Source: Aureococcus anophagefferens (lineage: Eukaryota; Sar; Pelagophyceae; Pelagomonadales; Pelagomonadaceae). From it: a stretch of DNA of 12,346 bases. The notes below the pieces were generated by a model. That model worked only from the letters and a program-made list of their open reading frames with translations, was not told the origin of the DNA and did no database searches. Location of the stretch: NCBI RefSeq assembly GCF_000186865.1, contig NW_008705567.1, positions 138,400-150,745 of the forward strand, in the 5' to 3' direction. A program made the position numbers and the translations under genes. The stretch's first letter is position 1; the number at the start of each line of letters is the position of its first letter. Below, piece by piece: positions 1-8,436 of the stretch.

Positions 1-959
1 TAATTGGATTTGTCGCGACACTGTCATACACCGTGTTAACCGTCGAGAAGCGTCGAAACAAACGACAGTACCTGGATTGCATTCACTTGTCAGTGACAAC
101 AGGATTCGGAACACTGCCATATTGCAAGCTGCATTCATTGGTTTCCTTGAGACTAGTATCGCTGTGGTTGATAAAATTCGGTCTAGTACCATGACAATCT
201 TGCTTTGTCTCACTTTGGCACCGGCTGGTATCTATGACCTGTGAAAAGAAAAATCCCTGATTTTAAGCAAATATAGCAACATGCCTCGTGTAAGCTAAAC
301 TCATCAGCTTGAAGTAGGTGTACAGTGACAGCTCCTGCGCCCAGGTGAGACTCACAGTCAAGGGTTGAAGCATGCCACACTGGATTAGAACGATTTACAA
401 CATGATTGCGCCCAAGTTCCGGCCACATGAAGGCACTCGAGACGGGCACTTTTGTGCATGTGGTCAGAAACCAGGAGATATCATCATAAAACAAAGCAGA
501 ATATTCACGCATGAATTTTCTGCATCCTAACGATGACACTAGCGTTGCCCATGAGAAGAGGTATGGTGCAAGCTTGCGTTCACGGAAGTCAAGAGCAGTA
601 GCAAACCCGAAAGCACACAAGTTCTGCATGGTTGTGGCTACAGAAAGCAGCTCATCTGCGAGCCATGATTTTGAAAGCACGACAGAGATGCAAGAAGGCA
701 ACCACGTCCGCCATGCAGATTGTGAAATGAAACCTTGTGGCATACAGCGAACACGACTAACAACTGTAGCAATTTTAGCTGCTGCAGATGGTAATGCAGT
801 CGTGTTGATGTTTACATCGCGTTTATCATCAACAGACGAGTTCCAAAAAGACGCGGCCAGCATATCAGCGAGCGCTTCCGACTCATTTAGATCAAGGACA
901 TGTGCTGGTGCCATTTGATATAGAGACCGACAAAGGACGCGCAATGCGGCAGTTGGCAC
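1..959 (-). CDS. Unidentified helical protein, partial (runs off left edge)
   Basis: The minus strand is open from 959 to 210. The first ATG in this frame is at 915, in a favourable context (A at -3, G at +4). An acceptor-like TTAG immediately before 959 would also allow this to be an internal exon. The product is rich in amphipathic helices and small hydrophobic residues, as in ARM/HEAT-like scaffolds, but I recognise no family. At its end the frame stops at 210, yet another minus frame is open from 231 to the window edge and encodes convincing hydrophobic helical sequence. A 92-nt GT-AG gap (323 down to 232), with a pyrimidine-rich run before its 3' end, would join the two in phase 0. That intron is longer than the others here and is provisional. 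The stretch could be a separate gene or later exons of the minus-strand gene upstream. Confidence 0.5.
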
Positions 960-1293
960 CTAAGTTCAAAGGCACAGCTAAGACGGGACAAATATCAAAC
1001 AGGGGGATGACCATATTGCCGATCGCAGCTTGTTCCTGAGGTAGTGGTTGAGATCATATAAACTACAAAACAATTGCACCGAGAACTTACATAAAAGCTA
1101 GCGTCGTGAAATACCTAGCAGATGGTAGTCAACCGATGAAGGACATGGGTTTGTCTGAAGGAAAGCTCATAGTTTTTCGCACAGAATGAATTGTCACGAT
1201 TTGCCGCGCATGGTCTAGTTCACCATCGAGAAGCCACCTTAATTAATTAGTAGCCGTGAAATAAGTCAGTAAGTAGTTCCAAGACTCATGATT

Positions 1294-3343
1294 TCACTCC
1301 AGTAGTGCACAGGCTTGCTTGGGCAAAATATCAGGTGTGAAAAATATGCGCTTGCTTGTTGATGACTCAAAACTTGATCTCATGCTATCTTGGTCAAGCT
1401 TTGCCGTAATAAAAATGATCTCAACGAGAGCCTATGTTTACGGCAGGTCATTCTTCGCAGAGAACTTTACTATGAACAGAGATGCTAACCCGGACTGCAC
1501 CAACGCTAATGGCAGGACTGCCCAGGGCACCAATGATTATCTGGCGCAACCTCGCGGCCCCTATCATGACCTGTATTTACGATTATGAATAAATCATTGC
1601 GTGTGCGTAAGCATCTCACATTCCGTGACGGTAGTCTGGGCTCTAAGGTTATATCGACATAGGTTTCTAGTATCTTTCCAGCTGTGATATAGTGTTCCGC
1701 CGCCGAATATGAACAAGCACAATCCGTGATGCATCGGGAGTGGATGTCCACCAAGCAGATGACAAGCTCTATGGTATGTTTCCAGCATTGTAAGCCTTCC
1801 CTGGATTTCGCACCCTCTCCACTGAGGGGCACTTTGGCAGCCTTACAGAGCGATATGACCTGACATGAAAGATGATAATGTGGCACCCAAAAGATACTGA
1901 AGTTGCCTCATTAATAGGTAACAACACAGACGGCGTTACAGTTGGAGAAGTAAATTTGTTGATGGAGAGACTTTGCAGAATCAGGACGCATACAAACATT
2001 ATCCAATCTAGATCAGCAGCATCAGCAACCCGTCCGTGATCAGCGCCATTGGCCGCCATCATTAACATTTCAAACCATAGCCCATTAATGGCTGAGGATT
2101 GATACCGATAAATCACATCTCTGAGCGAAAGCGAGAAAGTGTCCGAAGAAACTATCGCCATAACATGTGCCTTCGACGAATATGCGAGGGACTGGAGATA
2201 GCGGAAAAAATCAACCAAATTTCCAGTGTTGGCATACCTGCGGAAGCTTGCTTCGCCGCGCGGCTTCAATCGATTGCGGGATGGAGAGACAGCACGCATG
2301 CATAACTGAACACAAGAAGTGGGCATTTTCATCGACATCCCCTCCCTCAAACAAAATTTCGCCGAGAATTGGGCGGACTCCTGCGCTATCGAGCGTCACT
2401 AATTGCTCAAGGCATTTCAGAAACTGATTGCGTCGTGGCTGTGAATTTACGCTCACTGGAACTTCTACTAGAATTCGCGAAATGCAAATTCCAAGAGCTC
2501 TCAAGCCTATAACATGAGCATGAGATAGCCGCAGACATGATGCATTCGAGGCTGATAGCGCTTCAAGCTGTTTCAAGAGGCCATGGATAACACTAGGTGC
2601 CAAGTCAAAGTCAAATGGCAAATAGACATGACGAGGCAAGTTGATGGTTATGCTCCACGATTTGAATATGTACTCGCCCAGATCTCGCTGAGAAACAAAC
2701 GCAGCATCGGCTATGCTAGCGCGAACATAGGCCCGAAAGAAAGTTGTGAGGCCAAAGTACCTATTGAGCTGTTTGCATCAATCTTCGCCATAAAACTGAA
2801 CACTAGCACTCGCACAAATGGTTTGTTGATGCCCATTGTTTCACTCAAGCATGATTCACTTACTCTCTGCTGCTGGAAAGATGAGCGATCGTCAGGCTTG
2901 CGAAAAAAAATTAGAATAATAATGTCCTCCAAAAGCCAGCGAAATAATGTGTTTGAGGTAAACCTCCCGCTTAGCTCAAGTAGTGGCGTGAGCAGCGTCG
3001 ACGACGCATGGGACGATGCCCGTGCTGAGGTATCGAGTGTTGCTCTAGTGAGTAGGCGCATGCAGTTGAAGATGCCGCCGCGTTGCCCTGGCGTCATCTT
3101 TGCCACTGTACACAAACACGCCCTGATCACAATCAATTGCATGTCAAGTTCGTCTTGCATGAAGACCAAGTTGTGCAGTAGCGAGAGCAAATGCTTCACA
3201 ACAAATATGCGCGCACTTCGAAACTTTCTATCAAATACGGGACAGGAATCCATCGTCACTGCAGCCCGGTCAAGGACGTCCTCAATTGACGGGAAGGCCC
3301 ATTTATGAAGGCCGACGGACCGCGCTTGGATGGCGCAGCCACC
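1294..3343 (-). CDS. Multi-exon ARM/HEAT-like helical protein, unidentified, 5' end lost at a transposon
   Basis: Five consecutive open blocks on the minus strand join through short GT-AG gaps that restore frame: 2760-2711 (50 nt), 2237-2192 (46 nt), 1897-1860 (38 nt; an upstream donor giving 80 nt is also possible) and 1619-1571 (49 nt). A fifth gap ending at 1432 has no clear donor. The last block stops with TGA at 1296-1294. The translated blocks are almost all amphipathic helices rich in Leu, Ile, Ala and Ser with no catalytic motif, which suggests an alpha-solenoid scaffold, but I cannot name the family. The first ATG in the opening frame is at 3259 with a good context. The frame upstream of it stays open and protein-like to 3343, so coding may start further upstream. 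It ends at a TGA at 3346-3344, next to the MITE copy beginning at 3352. Confidence 0.55.
1571..1619 (-). other. Intron, 49 nt (inferred)
   Basis: GTGAGA donor and ATACAG acceptor on the minus strand, phase 0. The following block from 1570 is open and hydrophobic/helical, consistent with a continuing solenoid. Confidence 0.55.
1860..1897 (-). other. Intron, 38 nt (inferred; 80 nt alternative)
   Basis: GTATCT to GTCAG on the minus strand, phase 0. It joins the block ending before 1897 to the helical block that continues from 1859 in another frame. A second phase-0 donor (GTAACG) 42 nt further 5' is possible. Confidence 0.4.
2192..2237 (-). other. Intron, 46 nt (inferred)
   Basis: The minus strand has donor CAG|GTATGC and acceptor CTCCAG preceded by a T-rich run. 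Splicing is in phase 0 and moves the reading from a frame that stops at 2211 into the next long open block. This is the clearest intron in this gene. Confidence 0.65.
2711..2760 (-). other. Intron, 50 nt (inferred)
   Basis: The minus strand reads GTACTT at the 5' side and CATAG at the 3' side. Removing it links two open blocks in different frames, with the junction codon split 1+2. An unspliced reading would hit TAG at 2713-2711. Confidence 0.5.
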
Positions 3344-3351
3344 TCAGCCAC

Positions 3352-3466
3352 CAGTGAAGCGATCAACGTACATCTAGGTGCACCTAGATTAACCAATTAA
3401 TTATTTCGGGCCCGGCGCGGCGGGATTCATTAGTCCTCCGTAGAGGCTGTGCGTCGACCGCGCGTC
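3352..3466 (-). mobile_element. Truncated hAT-type MITE copy
   Basis: This stretch is the reverse-complement relative of the complete MITE at 8248-8436. It starts with the same CAGTGAA terminus and matches that element's right-hand end through to GACCGCGCGTC, apart from a few small indels and substitutions. A 10-bp loss after CAGTGAA lies between two AGTGAA repeats, suggesting a microhomology deletion. A perfect 18-bp palindrome at 3372-3389 is specific to this copy. The other end of the MITE is missing: the match stops at 3466, exactly where the next element begins. No 8-bp target duplication can be assigned. Confidence 0.75.
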
Positions 3467-3565
3467 CATACGGAGAATACCCCCCGCAAAATTTCCCGCG
3501 ATCGAGCTAATCACACTTATCGATGGTTCAGGGTCGCCGGTAGGGTCGTTGCGCGACCCGCTGAA
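3467..3565 (+). repeat. Left 99-bp terminal inverted repeat
   Basis: Reverse complement of 4643-4741 with three substitutions and no gaps. It abuts the truncated MITE copy on its left without any intervening base. Confidence 0.9.
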
Positions 3566-3842
3566 GCCGTTTGAGTCTCGACAGTATTGGTACGCATAGT
3601 TGTGCCGCGTGGTTTGGCCTGCAACGGCGAACGCATTCGCGGCGAGCGGTAACGTGCTCAGACCGCACGCTTTGCGCGTGGTTCAGCGATCGAGCCGCTC
3701 TCGCGTTCTGCATCGATTCCGGTGCTTGTGCTTCGCGTACGTCGGGCCACAAGGGTTTGGAAGCTGCTGTGAGCAGCTGACGCTATACCTTTGCCGTGCT
3801 CGTTCGTGCCGTGCACTCGTTTCCTGCCTCGATACAGCCGAT

Positions 3843-4436
3843 ATGGCGCGCGACGACCGCGGCGGTTTGACAGTGCTTACGGACGCGATGCGGCTCGTCG
3901 AGGGCGAGGACGATGGTGAAGAACCTGCTGCCGCAGGCGCAACGCGTGTCGTCCCCGTGGAGATACGGTGCTGGCTTACGATGTCGCAGCTTGCTGACCT
4001 GAAGTCGCGCTTGGGCATCGCGTGCGGCAAGGCTGTGGACCTGGCCGTTAGGCAAGGCTTCGCTGGCTCCGTGGCTGGGGATGATGCCCTGGGACTGCTG
4101 GAGCAGCTTTCAGGTTTCCCGCAGGCCACCCCAGGTCCGCGTAGCTGGCGTGGGCTTAAGATTAGCTTACATAGTTTTCCGCCGACGAAGGTCCCTACGC
4201 GTGCAAGGGAGAGCATCGCGGACATCCTAGGGGTGTCTGCCGTTGCTGCTACTGCTGGCATGGACAAGCACATGCACGAGTACCTCTACCAGTTGACTTC
4301 GGCACACTTGCGCTGCAAAGACACCCGCGGCCGCAGCGACTTGGCTCGCGAAGCGCCGCGTGCACGCCGGTGGACGTTAAAGGTCGGGTGCTCGAGGAAC
4401 GCGCCGAGACGGCGGAGCTCGTCGATGTCCTTGTAG
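3843..4436 (+). CDS. Unidentified ORF inside the 99-bp-TIR element
   Basis: The ORF begins at the first ATG of a frame open since about 3600. Codon use to about 4360 is consistent with coding (many G/C third positions, no low-complexity run). An acidic stretch lies at residues 20-30, followed by mixed helical sequence and a His-rich patch (MDKHMHEY) near residue 140. The last 20-25 residues come from reading through the wrong strand of a fragment that is coding on the minus strand (4370-4502), so the natural C terminus has probably been lost or replaced. No transposase, helicase or reverse-transcriptase motif is visible. It may be part of a captured host gene or an unrecognised element protein. 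Confidence 0.45.
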   Translation: MARDDRGGLTVLTDAMRLVEGEDDGEEPAAAGATRVVPVEIRCWLTMSQLADLKSRLGIACGKAVDLAVRQGFAGSVAGDDALGLLEQLSGFPQATPGPRSWRGLKISLHSFPPTKVPTRARESIADILGVSAVAATAGMDKHMHEYLYQLTSAHLRCKDTRGRSDLAREAPRARRWTLKVGCSRNAPRRRSSSMSL

Positions 4437-4502
4437 CTGATCTCCTGCACGATGTAGTCGCGGATGTCGACGTTGTGAGTAATTGAAGGGTCGCTGTATA
4501 AC
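4370..4502 (-). pseudogene. Captured coding fragment, minus orientation
   Basis: On the minus strand this stretch has strongly G/C-ending codons and a natural-looking sequence containing SITHNVDIRDYIVQEI and a following DIDELRRL helix. No start, stop or intron frames it, so it is a fragment. Seventeen of its codons (4498 down to 4448) match the plus-strand fragment at 4590-4640 at 11 of 17 residues. The parent family is not recognised. Confidence 0.45.
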
Positions 4503-4691
4503 TTCGACCGCGGCCTCTGGGACGAGCTTAAGTCCCCTGCGTATGCAGGGGCAGTCTCCAAGCTTAAGTCTTCGTCGAAGACCTTCGAGTACAGCGACGC
4601 TGAGATTAACCACACCGTGGACATCAAGGCCTACATCGTCCATTCAGCGGGTCGCGCAACGGCCCTACCGGCGATCCTGAACCATCGATAA
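4503..4691 (+). pseudogene. Captured coding fragment, plus orientation, ending in the TIR
   Basis: The plus frame from 4503 is open with coding-like codon use until it enters the right inverted repeat at 4643, and stops with TAA at 4689-4691. It has no start codon. Its stretch at 4590-4640 encodes YSDAEINHTVDIKAYIV, related to the minus-strand fragment next to it, so the two are diverged copies of one gene family lying head to head. Confidence 0.45.
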
Positions 4692-4741
4692 GTGTGATTA
4701 GCTCGATCGCGGGAAATATTGCGGGGGGTATTCTCCGTATG
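4643..4741 (-). repeat. Right 99-bp terminal inverted repeat
   Basis: Partner of the left repeat at 3467-3565. The near identity of the arms suggests fairly recent activity or gene conversion between them. Confidence 0.9.
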
Positions 4742-4982
4742 CTGCGGCTACAAGCAGCATCGCAACAACAAACAAAAAAAAAAGAACACACTACCCCAGG
4801 CGGGCTCCCATCGGGGCCTCCTTACGACCCCCTCCATACGCCCGCATGCGGCGGGGGAGCAGATGACCCAATTCCCCCAGCGTCATCCCCTAGGATATGG
4901 ATCCCCCCGTATCCTCCTCCTCCTTAACCTAGCCTATAACGCCAGTGCTGTGGTTCACCTCACCTGACTCGTTCTCGGCGCC
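4742..4982 (+). other. Gap between the TIR element and the Sel1/PDZ gene
   Basis: This 241-bp stretch has a 10-A run near 4780, C-rich tracts and short inverted repeats such as CCCGCATGCGGCGGG. It may contain the promoter and 5' UTR of the downstream gene. No defined core promoter element is visible. Confidence 0.3.
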
Positions 4983-6311
4983 ATGGCCACCAATTCCTTT
5001 GGTTCTTGTTGCACCCGAAAGAACTCTATGATTCTTCCGCTGTCAACATTTTACTGCTCTGGATGATAGCTATGCTGTGGAAGAGAATGAACAGATTGGG
5101 CATCTGCCAGGGGGGAATGGATGTTCAACAGGGGGATAATTTAAGGCCAGCGGCCGAAGCGATGCGCGCGCCCGTACCCCAGCTTTGTTCGCTGCCTGAT
5201 CGGAGACGTCGCTTGGAAGAACTGCGTTTAGCCAAGCTGTGGGATCGGGGTAAGCACTCCGAGGACATCGAGGCACTAAGGGCCGCGGCAAACGGTGGCC
5301 ATCGGCTAGCCCAGTGCACGCTGGGATCAATGCACGAAACTGGGACGACTGAGGTGGTGCAAGACTGGGTGCAGATGATCGAATTATACACGGCAGCAGC
5401 AGAGCGGCGCGTGGAGGGTTTAGTCTTTTTTGGAGAGGGCGTGGCGGACGCCCAATTCAGGTAGGTTGTACACGCTTGATATCATCCTATCCACCGCTCA
5501 ATTTTGTCGCCTGGATAGGTTGGGGAGATGTTTTGCTGAGGGACGTGGTGTGCGGCGAGACAGGGAGATGGCGACACTCTGGCTCTGGCGCGCGGCACGA
5601 CAGAAACACGAACGCGCTACTCTATACCTCGCAGAATTCCAGCAACGAGCTCATCCACTCTACTCTTTCAAAAAGTTCTTCAGTGTTTCCACTTGGGTTG
5701 AAAGGCAACCAAAGAAAACGGTAACGGCCATTAACAACAACGTCAACGGCAATAAAAATGATGATCAGACCCAGAATGATCACAATCATAGTATGAACAA
5801 TGAGGTTGGGAACTACATAGACAACAAAAATGACCAAATTGCACAAGGCTCTTTATCAGAGTGCGTTGCAATCCAGAAGGCGGCAGGTGCGCATGTGACT
5901 ACTTTAGAATTGGAGGCACGTGCTCAAGCGCGGGCCGAACGGCTCTGTCGACGAACAAATGCAATCAAGCTTCAAGATCAACTCGTCGACGTGACGTTTC
6001 ATGACAGTACGCTAGGATTATCTCTGGTGCTGGCCACAGAGCATTGCACCAAACGCAAAATGATCATTGTAGCAGAGATTCGAGCTGGTTCACCTGCGGA
6101 CGGCCTCCTTGAAGTTCAGGACGAGCTTGTTGCCATTGGGGATGATTTTGAGTTGCCAAATCATCTTCTTATCTTTGATGAAATTGGCAAATTCATCTAC
6201 CGCCAACCAAGGCCCTTGGTGCTCACATTTGGACGAATTCACAAACACCGACCTGCGCCCATTGAAAGGCCCGCGGTCTACCTCGCACCCGACCAGCCCG
6301 ACGGGCATTAA
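4983..6311 (+). CDS. Sel1-repeat and PDZ-like domain protein
   Basis: The reading frame open from 5006 to 5460 joins across a 58-nt GT-AG intron (5461-5518) to the frame ending with TAA at 6309-6311. From the in-frame ATG at 5063 the product is 396 residues, or 387 if the 27-nt gap at 5411-5437 is also an intron. The N terminus is uncertain: an ATG with excellent context lies at 4983 in another frame. Two Sel1-like repeats are visible, the second formed only after splicing (ADAQFRLGRCFAEGRGV across the junction). An Asn-rich low-complexity linker follows (about 5730-5850). A C-terminal PDZ-like domain (about 5975-6235) has a LGLSL carboxylate-loop sequence and the later SPADG-L---DELVAIG pattern. 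Sel1 repeats and PDZ domains both bind proteins, so an adaptor role is likely; partners are unknown. Confidence 0.7.
5411..5437 (+). other. Candidate 27-nt mini-intron in the Sel1/PDZ gene
   Basis: The stretch starts GTGGAG, contains a TCTTTTTT pyrimidine run and ends GGAGAG. It is a multiple of three with no stop in frame, so reading frame does not decide. Removing it turns the Sel1 helix junction into AAERRGVADAQF, the expected spacing. Retaining it inserts nine residues between conserved positions. Confidence 0.45.
5461..5518 (+). other. Intron, 58 nt, in the Sel1/PDZ gene
   Basis: Donor CAG|GTAGGT and acceptor GGATAG|G. Splicing splits an Arg codon 2+1 and creates a textbook Sel1 repeat across the junction; without it the frame stops at 5464. 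Confidence 0.85.
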
Positions 6312-6867
6312 CAAAGAGAAAAACCCGCCATTATCCCCCCCCTTAGTCAAAAGAAGAGGTCTACTACGGCACACTAAGGGCCATAGCTACTAATTAGGAT
6401 ATACACTGACTCATTCAAAATTAAAAAAGAAACTGAAAAAAGAAGGAGGACCTCTCTGTAGCTGCGCTTCCGGTGGGTGCGATTTTGTCCGATATGAACC
6501 GCATACGCCTTTTTGCTGTTCCAGGGACCCACTCTGAGTTGAATGCGCCAGCCATACCTCTTGGTACACACGCAAAGTGGCGAAGCACGACAAGTACGCC
6601 AGGCTAGACTCCAAACGGCACCAGAGCGACCCCGAGCCGGCGCAGGCCGCTCCATCAGGGCCGTAGGGACCGGGGGGGGCTAACAGGAACGCAGAGCGTC
6701 GGGGAACTCGGACGGCTCCTGCGGCGCGGTCACGCACTCGGGCCACGGTGCGCAGCGCCCGGCCTCGTTGTCCGCGGAGTCGGGGTCGTATCTCTCTGTC
6801 GACCTCTCCCAGCATCGGAGATCTTATTTCATCCGTGAGATCACTCGTTGGAACAAAAAAAGTGACC
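6312..6867. other. Region without a supported gene
   Basis: The A-rich stretch to about 6445 may be the 3' UTR of the Sel1/PDZ gene. It is followed by GC-rich sequence with a G run near 6671-6678. Open frames here are short or extend only because they enter the stop-free 9-bp repeat. I see no RNA gene or mobile-element end. Confidence 0.4.
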
Positions 6868-6875
6868 CCGTGCCG

Positions 6876-6976
<101 letters not shown>

Positions 6977-7480
6977 CTTCGCGGAAGGGAGATTCGAAGC
7001 CGCGACCCCCTCGCGTCCAGCGGGGCATCCAGCGGTTGGGAAGAATTTATTTCGGGCCTCATCAGCCGTTCCCGTACATAAACGCCCTCCCTTTGTGGCC
7101 CATGATCACACACCCAATCCCACAAAGTTTGCCGGCGATTCGACCAATCATCGACATGCCAGCACGCGGTGTCCAGCGGAGGAAGCAGGGACGATCGTAT
7201 GCCCCGAGACACCCGCATTGCGCGCCGAAAGAGGCGACTCGCCCATGCTCTACGAAGCGCCCCGCGCTCATCGTTATCTTCAAAAAATCCTAGAAAATAG
7301 AGACTTGGCCGGGGGTTCGGTAACCTTTTCGATTCGCAAATGGGGCGCCGCCCATTAAAAAACGTTTAGGTTACCGCGAAGCGGCCTCGATGGGGCCGAG
7401 CTAGCCTCGAGTCAAGCCCGCCGAGCGAGATGAGGGGCCGGAACGAGATCCAGCGGGCGTACTTGTCGCGCATCGCCACC
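6977..7480. other. Region without a supported gene
   Basis: Mixed-composition sequence after the minisatellite. A plus frame stays open through the repeat to 7358, but its composition outside the repeat is undistinguished and overlapping frames are equally open. I do not call a gene. Confidence 0.4.
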
Positions 7481-8125
7481 TAACTAGGGTAGGTGCAGTA
7501 CTAGCATGATAGTAGTATGGTGCTATCTCTAACCAGACAGAGACAACAGACACAGAAAAGCGCTATGCTCTCTGTGTCTGCTTGGCAGTCACTCCTTCAG
7601 TTCGCTGTCTATGAGACTTGAAACTGGATTAGAATGAATTAAGGAAGGGAAGGGAAAACGAGCAGGATACGCAGTAGGAGCGCAGATCTGGAGCGCAGTG
7701 GGGTAAAGTGCACTGCAACATCAAGGTGCAGTTCACTGAAGATGAAGGTAGAAATCTCTCTATCTCTCTAGTACTGTACTACAGTATAGTTAACGAGATA
7801 GTAAACACCGACACGGGGAGGCAGCCTAGTGGGGCTGCCCTGCCGTGTGAGGGTGAACTATCGAGGTTACGCAGTGGCGGTACACCGGCGTCTCTGTTAT
7901 CCTCACGTCACCTCAGCTGCCGTAGTATACGGGGGCTGGGGCTACTGGACGAACGGGCAGAGGATCTGCCTCACTAGGTCCAGGAAGACTCTCCGTCTAT
8001 TACAGTGCGGGAAGCAACTATAACAGGGTTAGAAAGTATTAAGGAGGGGAAGGATATTGGGTGGCTCTGTACCAGCGAGCCACTAGGGAGATAAAAAACT
8101 CTCTCTATCTCTCTTGCACTTCGGT
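7481..8125. other. Hairpin-rich non-coding region with paired direct repeats
   Basis: Short perfect or near-perfect hairpins lie in series: 7547-7555 with 7572-7580 (9 bp); 7707-7717 with 7727-7737 (11 bp, one mismatch); 7811-7816/7820-7826 with 7833-7839/7843-7848 (two-part stem); 8061-8067 with 8077-8083 (7 bp). Two direct repeat motifs occur twice in the same order, at 7629-7653 and 8029-8053 (3 mismatches in 25) and at 7755-7769 and 8100-8114 (identical over 15). Open frames are short. It could be a structured RNA, a decayed repeat or element debris. Confidence 0.45.
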
Positions 8126-8239
8126 GTCATTGCGGCTGCGACCGGCGGGCGCCAAGCCTGAGCACCACTCTCTACTGGCTTATTCCAGTTCCAGGGGTTT
8201 GTAGCTTCAACATGGCGGTTGAAGTTCAACCAAATCTTC

Positions 8240-8247
8240 ATGTTGAA
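8240..8247 (+). repeat. 8-bp target site duplication, left
   Basis: ATGTTGAA immediately precedes the CAGTGAA terminus of the MITE and is repeated exactly at 8437-8444. Confidence 0.85.
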
Positions 8248-8436
8248 CAGTGAAGCGATCAAAACTCAGATTCTATTGGCGTGGAATTTTTTTTCGACGC
8301 GCGGTCGACGCATAGCCTCTACGGAGGACTAATGAATCCCGCTGCGCCGGGCCCAAAATAATTAATAACTATTAATTAGTTAATCGACGCCGGCGTAGCT
8401 CTAGATGTACGTTGATCGCTTCACTAGGTTTCACTG
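8248..8436 (+). mobile_element. Complete hAT-type MITE, 189 bp
   Basis: The element starts CAGTGAAGCGATCAA and ends with the reverse complement of CAGTGAA. The right end contains a second inverted copy of AGTGAAGCGATCAA set in by 10 bases. An exact 8-bp direct duplication, ATGTTGAA, flanks both ends. CAGTG-type termini with 8-bp duplications are characteristic of hAT transposons. It has no coding capacity and so would need a transposase supplied elsewhere. It lies 45 bp (from the right duplication) upstream of the DHHC gene's ATG, so it may contribute to that gene's 5' UTR or promoter. Confidence 0.8.

Larger units (their letters stand above)
3467..4741. mobile_element. DNA transposon-like element with 99-bp terminal inverted repeats
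   Basis: Positions 3467-3565 and 4643-4741 are inverted copies of each other with 3 mismatches in 99 positions and no gaps. The ends read CATACGGAG and CTCCGTATG. The TA inside each terminus could be a TA target duplication, which would place the true ends at CGGAG. Between the repeats lie an ORF of about 197 codons (3843-4436) and two divergent coding fragments in opposite orientation. I recognise no transposase motif such as DDE/D, so the superfamily is unassigned and the element may be non-autonomous with captured gene pieces. Confidence 0.75.

Noticed and set aside
511..918. Plus-strand ORF opposite the minus-strand gene
   Set aside because: It is the antisense shadow of the 959-210 coding block; its composition is not protein-like and there is no supporting context.
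2583..3308. Plus-strand ORF of 241 codons
   Set aside because: Antisense shadow of the minus-strand scaffold gene, whose blocks join through plausible introns.
210..3343. Identification of the minus-strand helical proteins as FANCD2 or FANCI
   Set aside because: Only short matches, such as SAL-YD, came to mind; no diagnostic motif or consistent order of similarity was visible.
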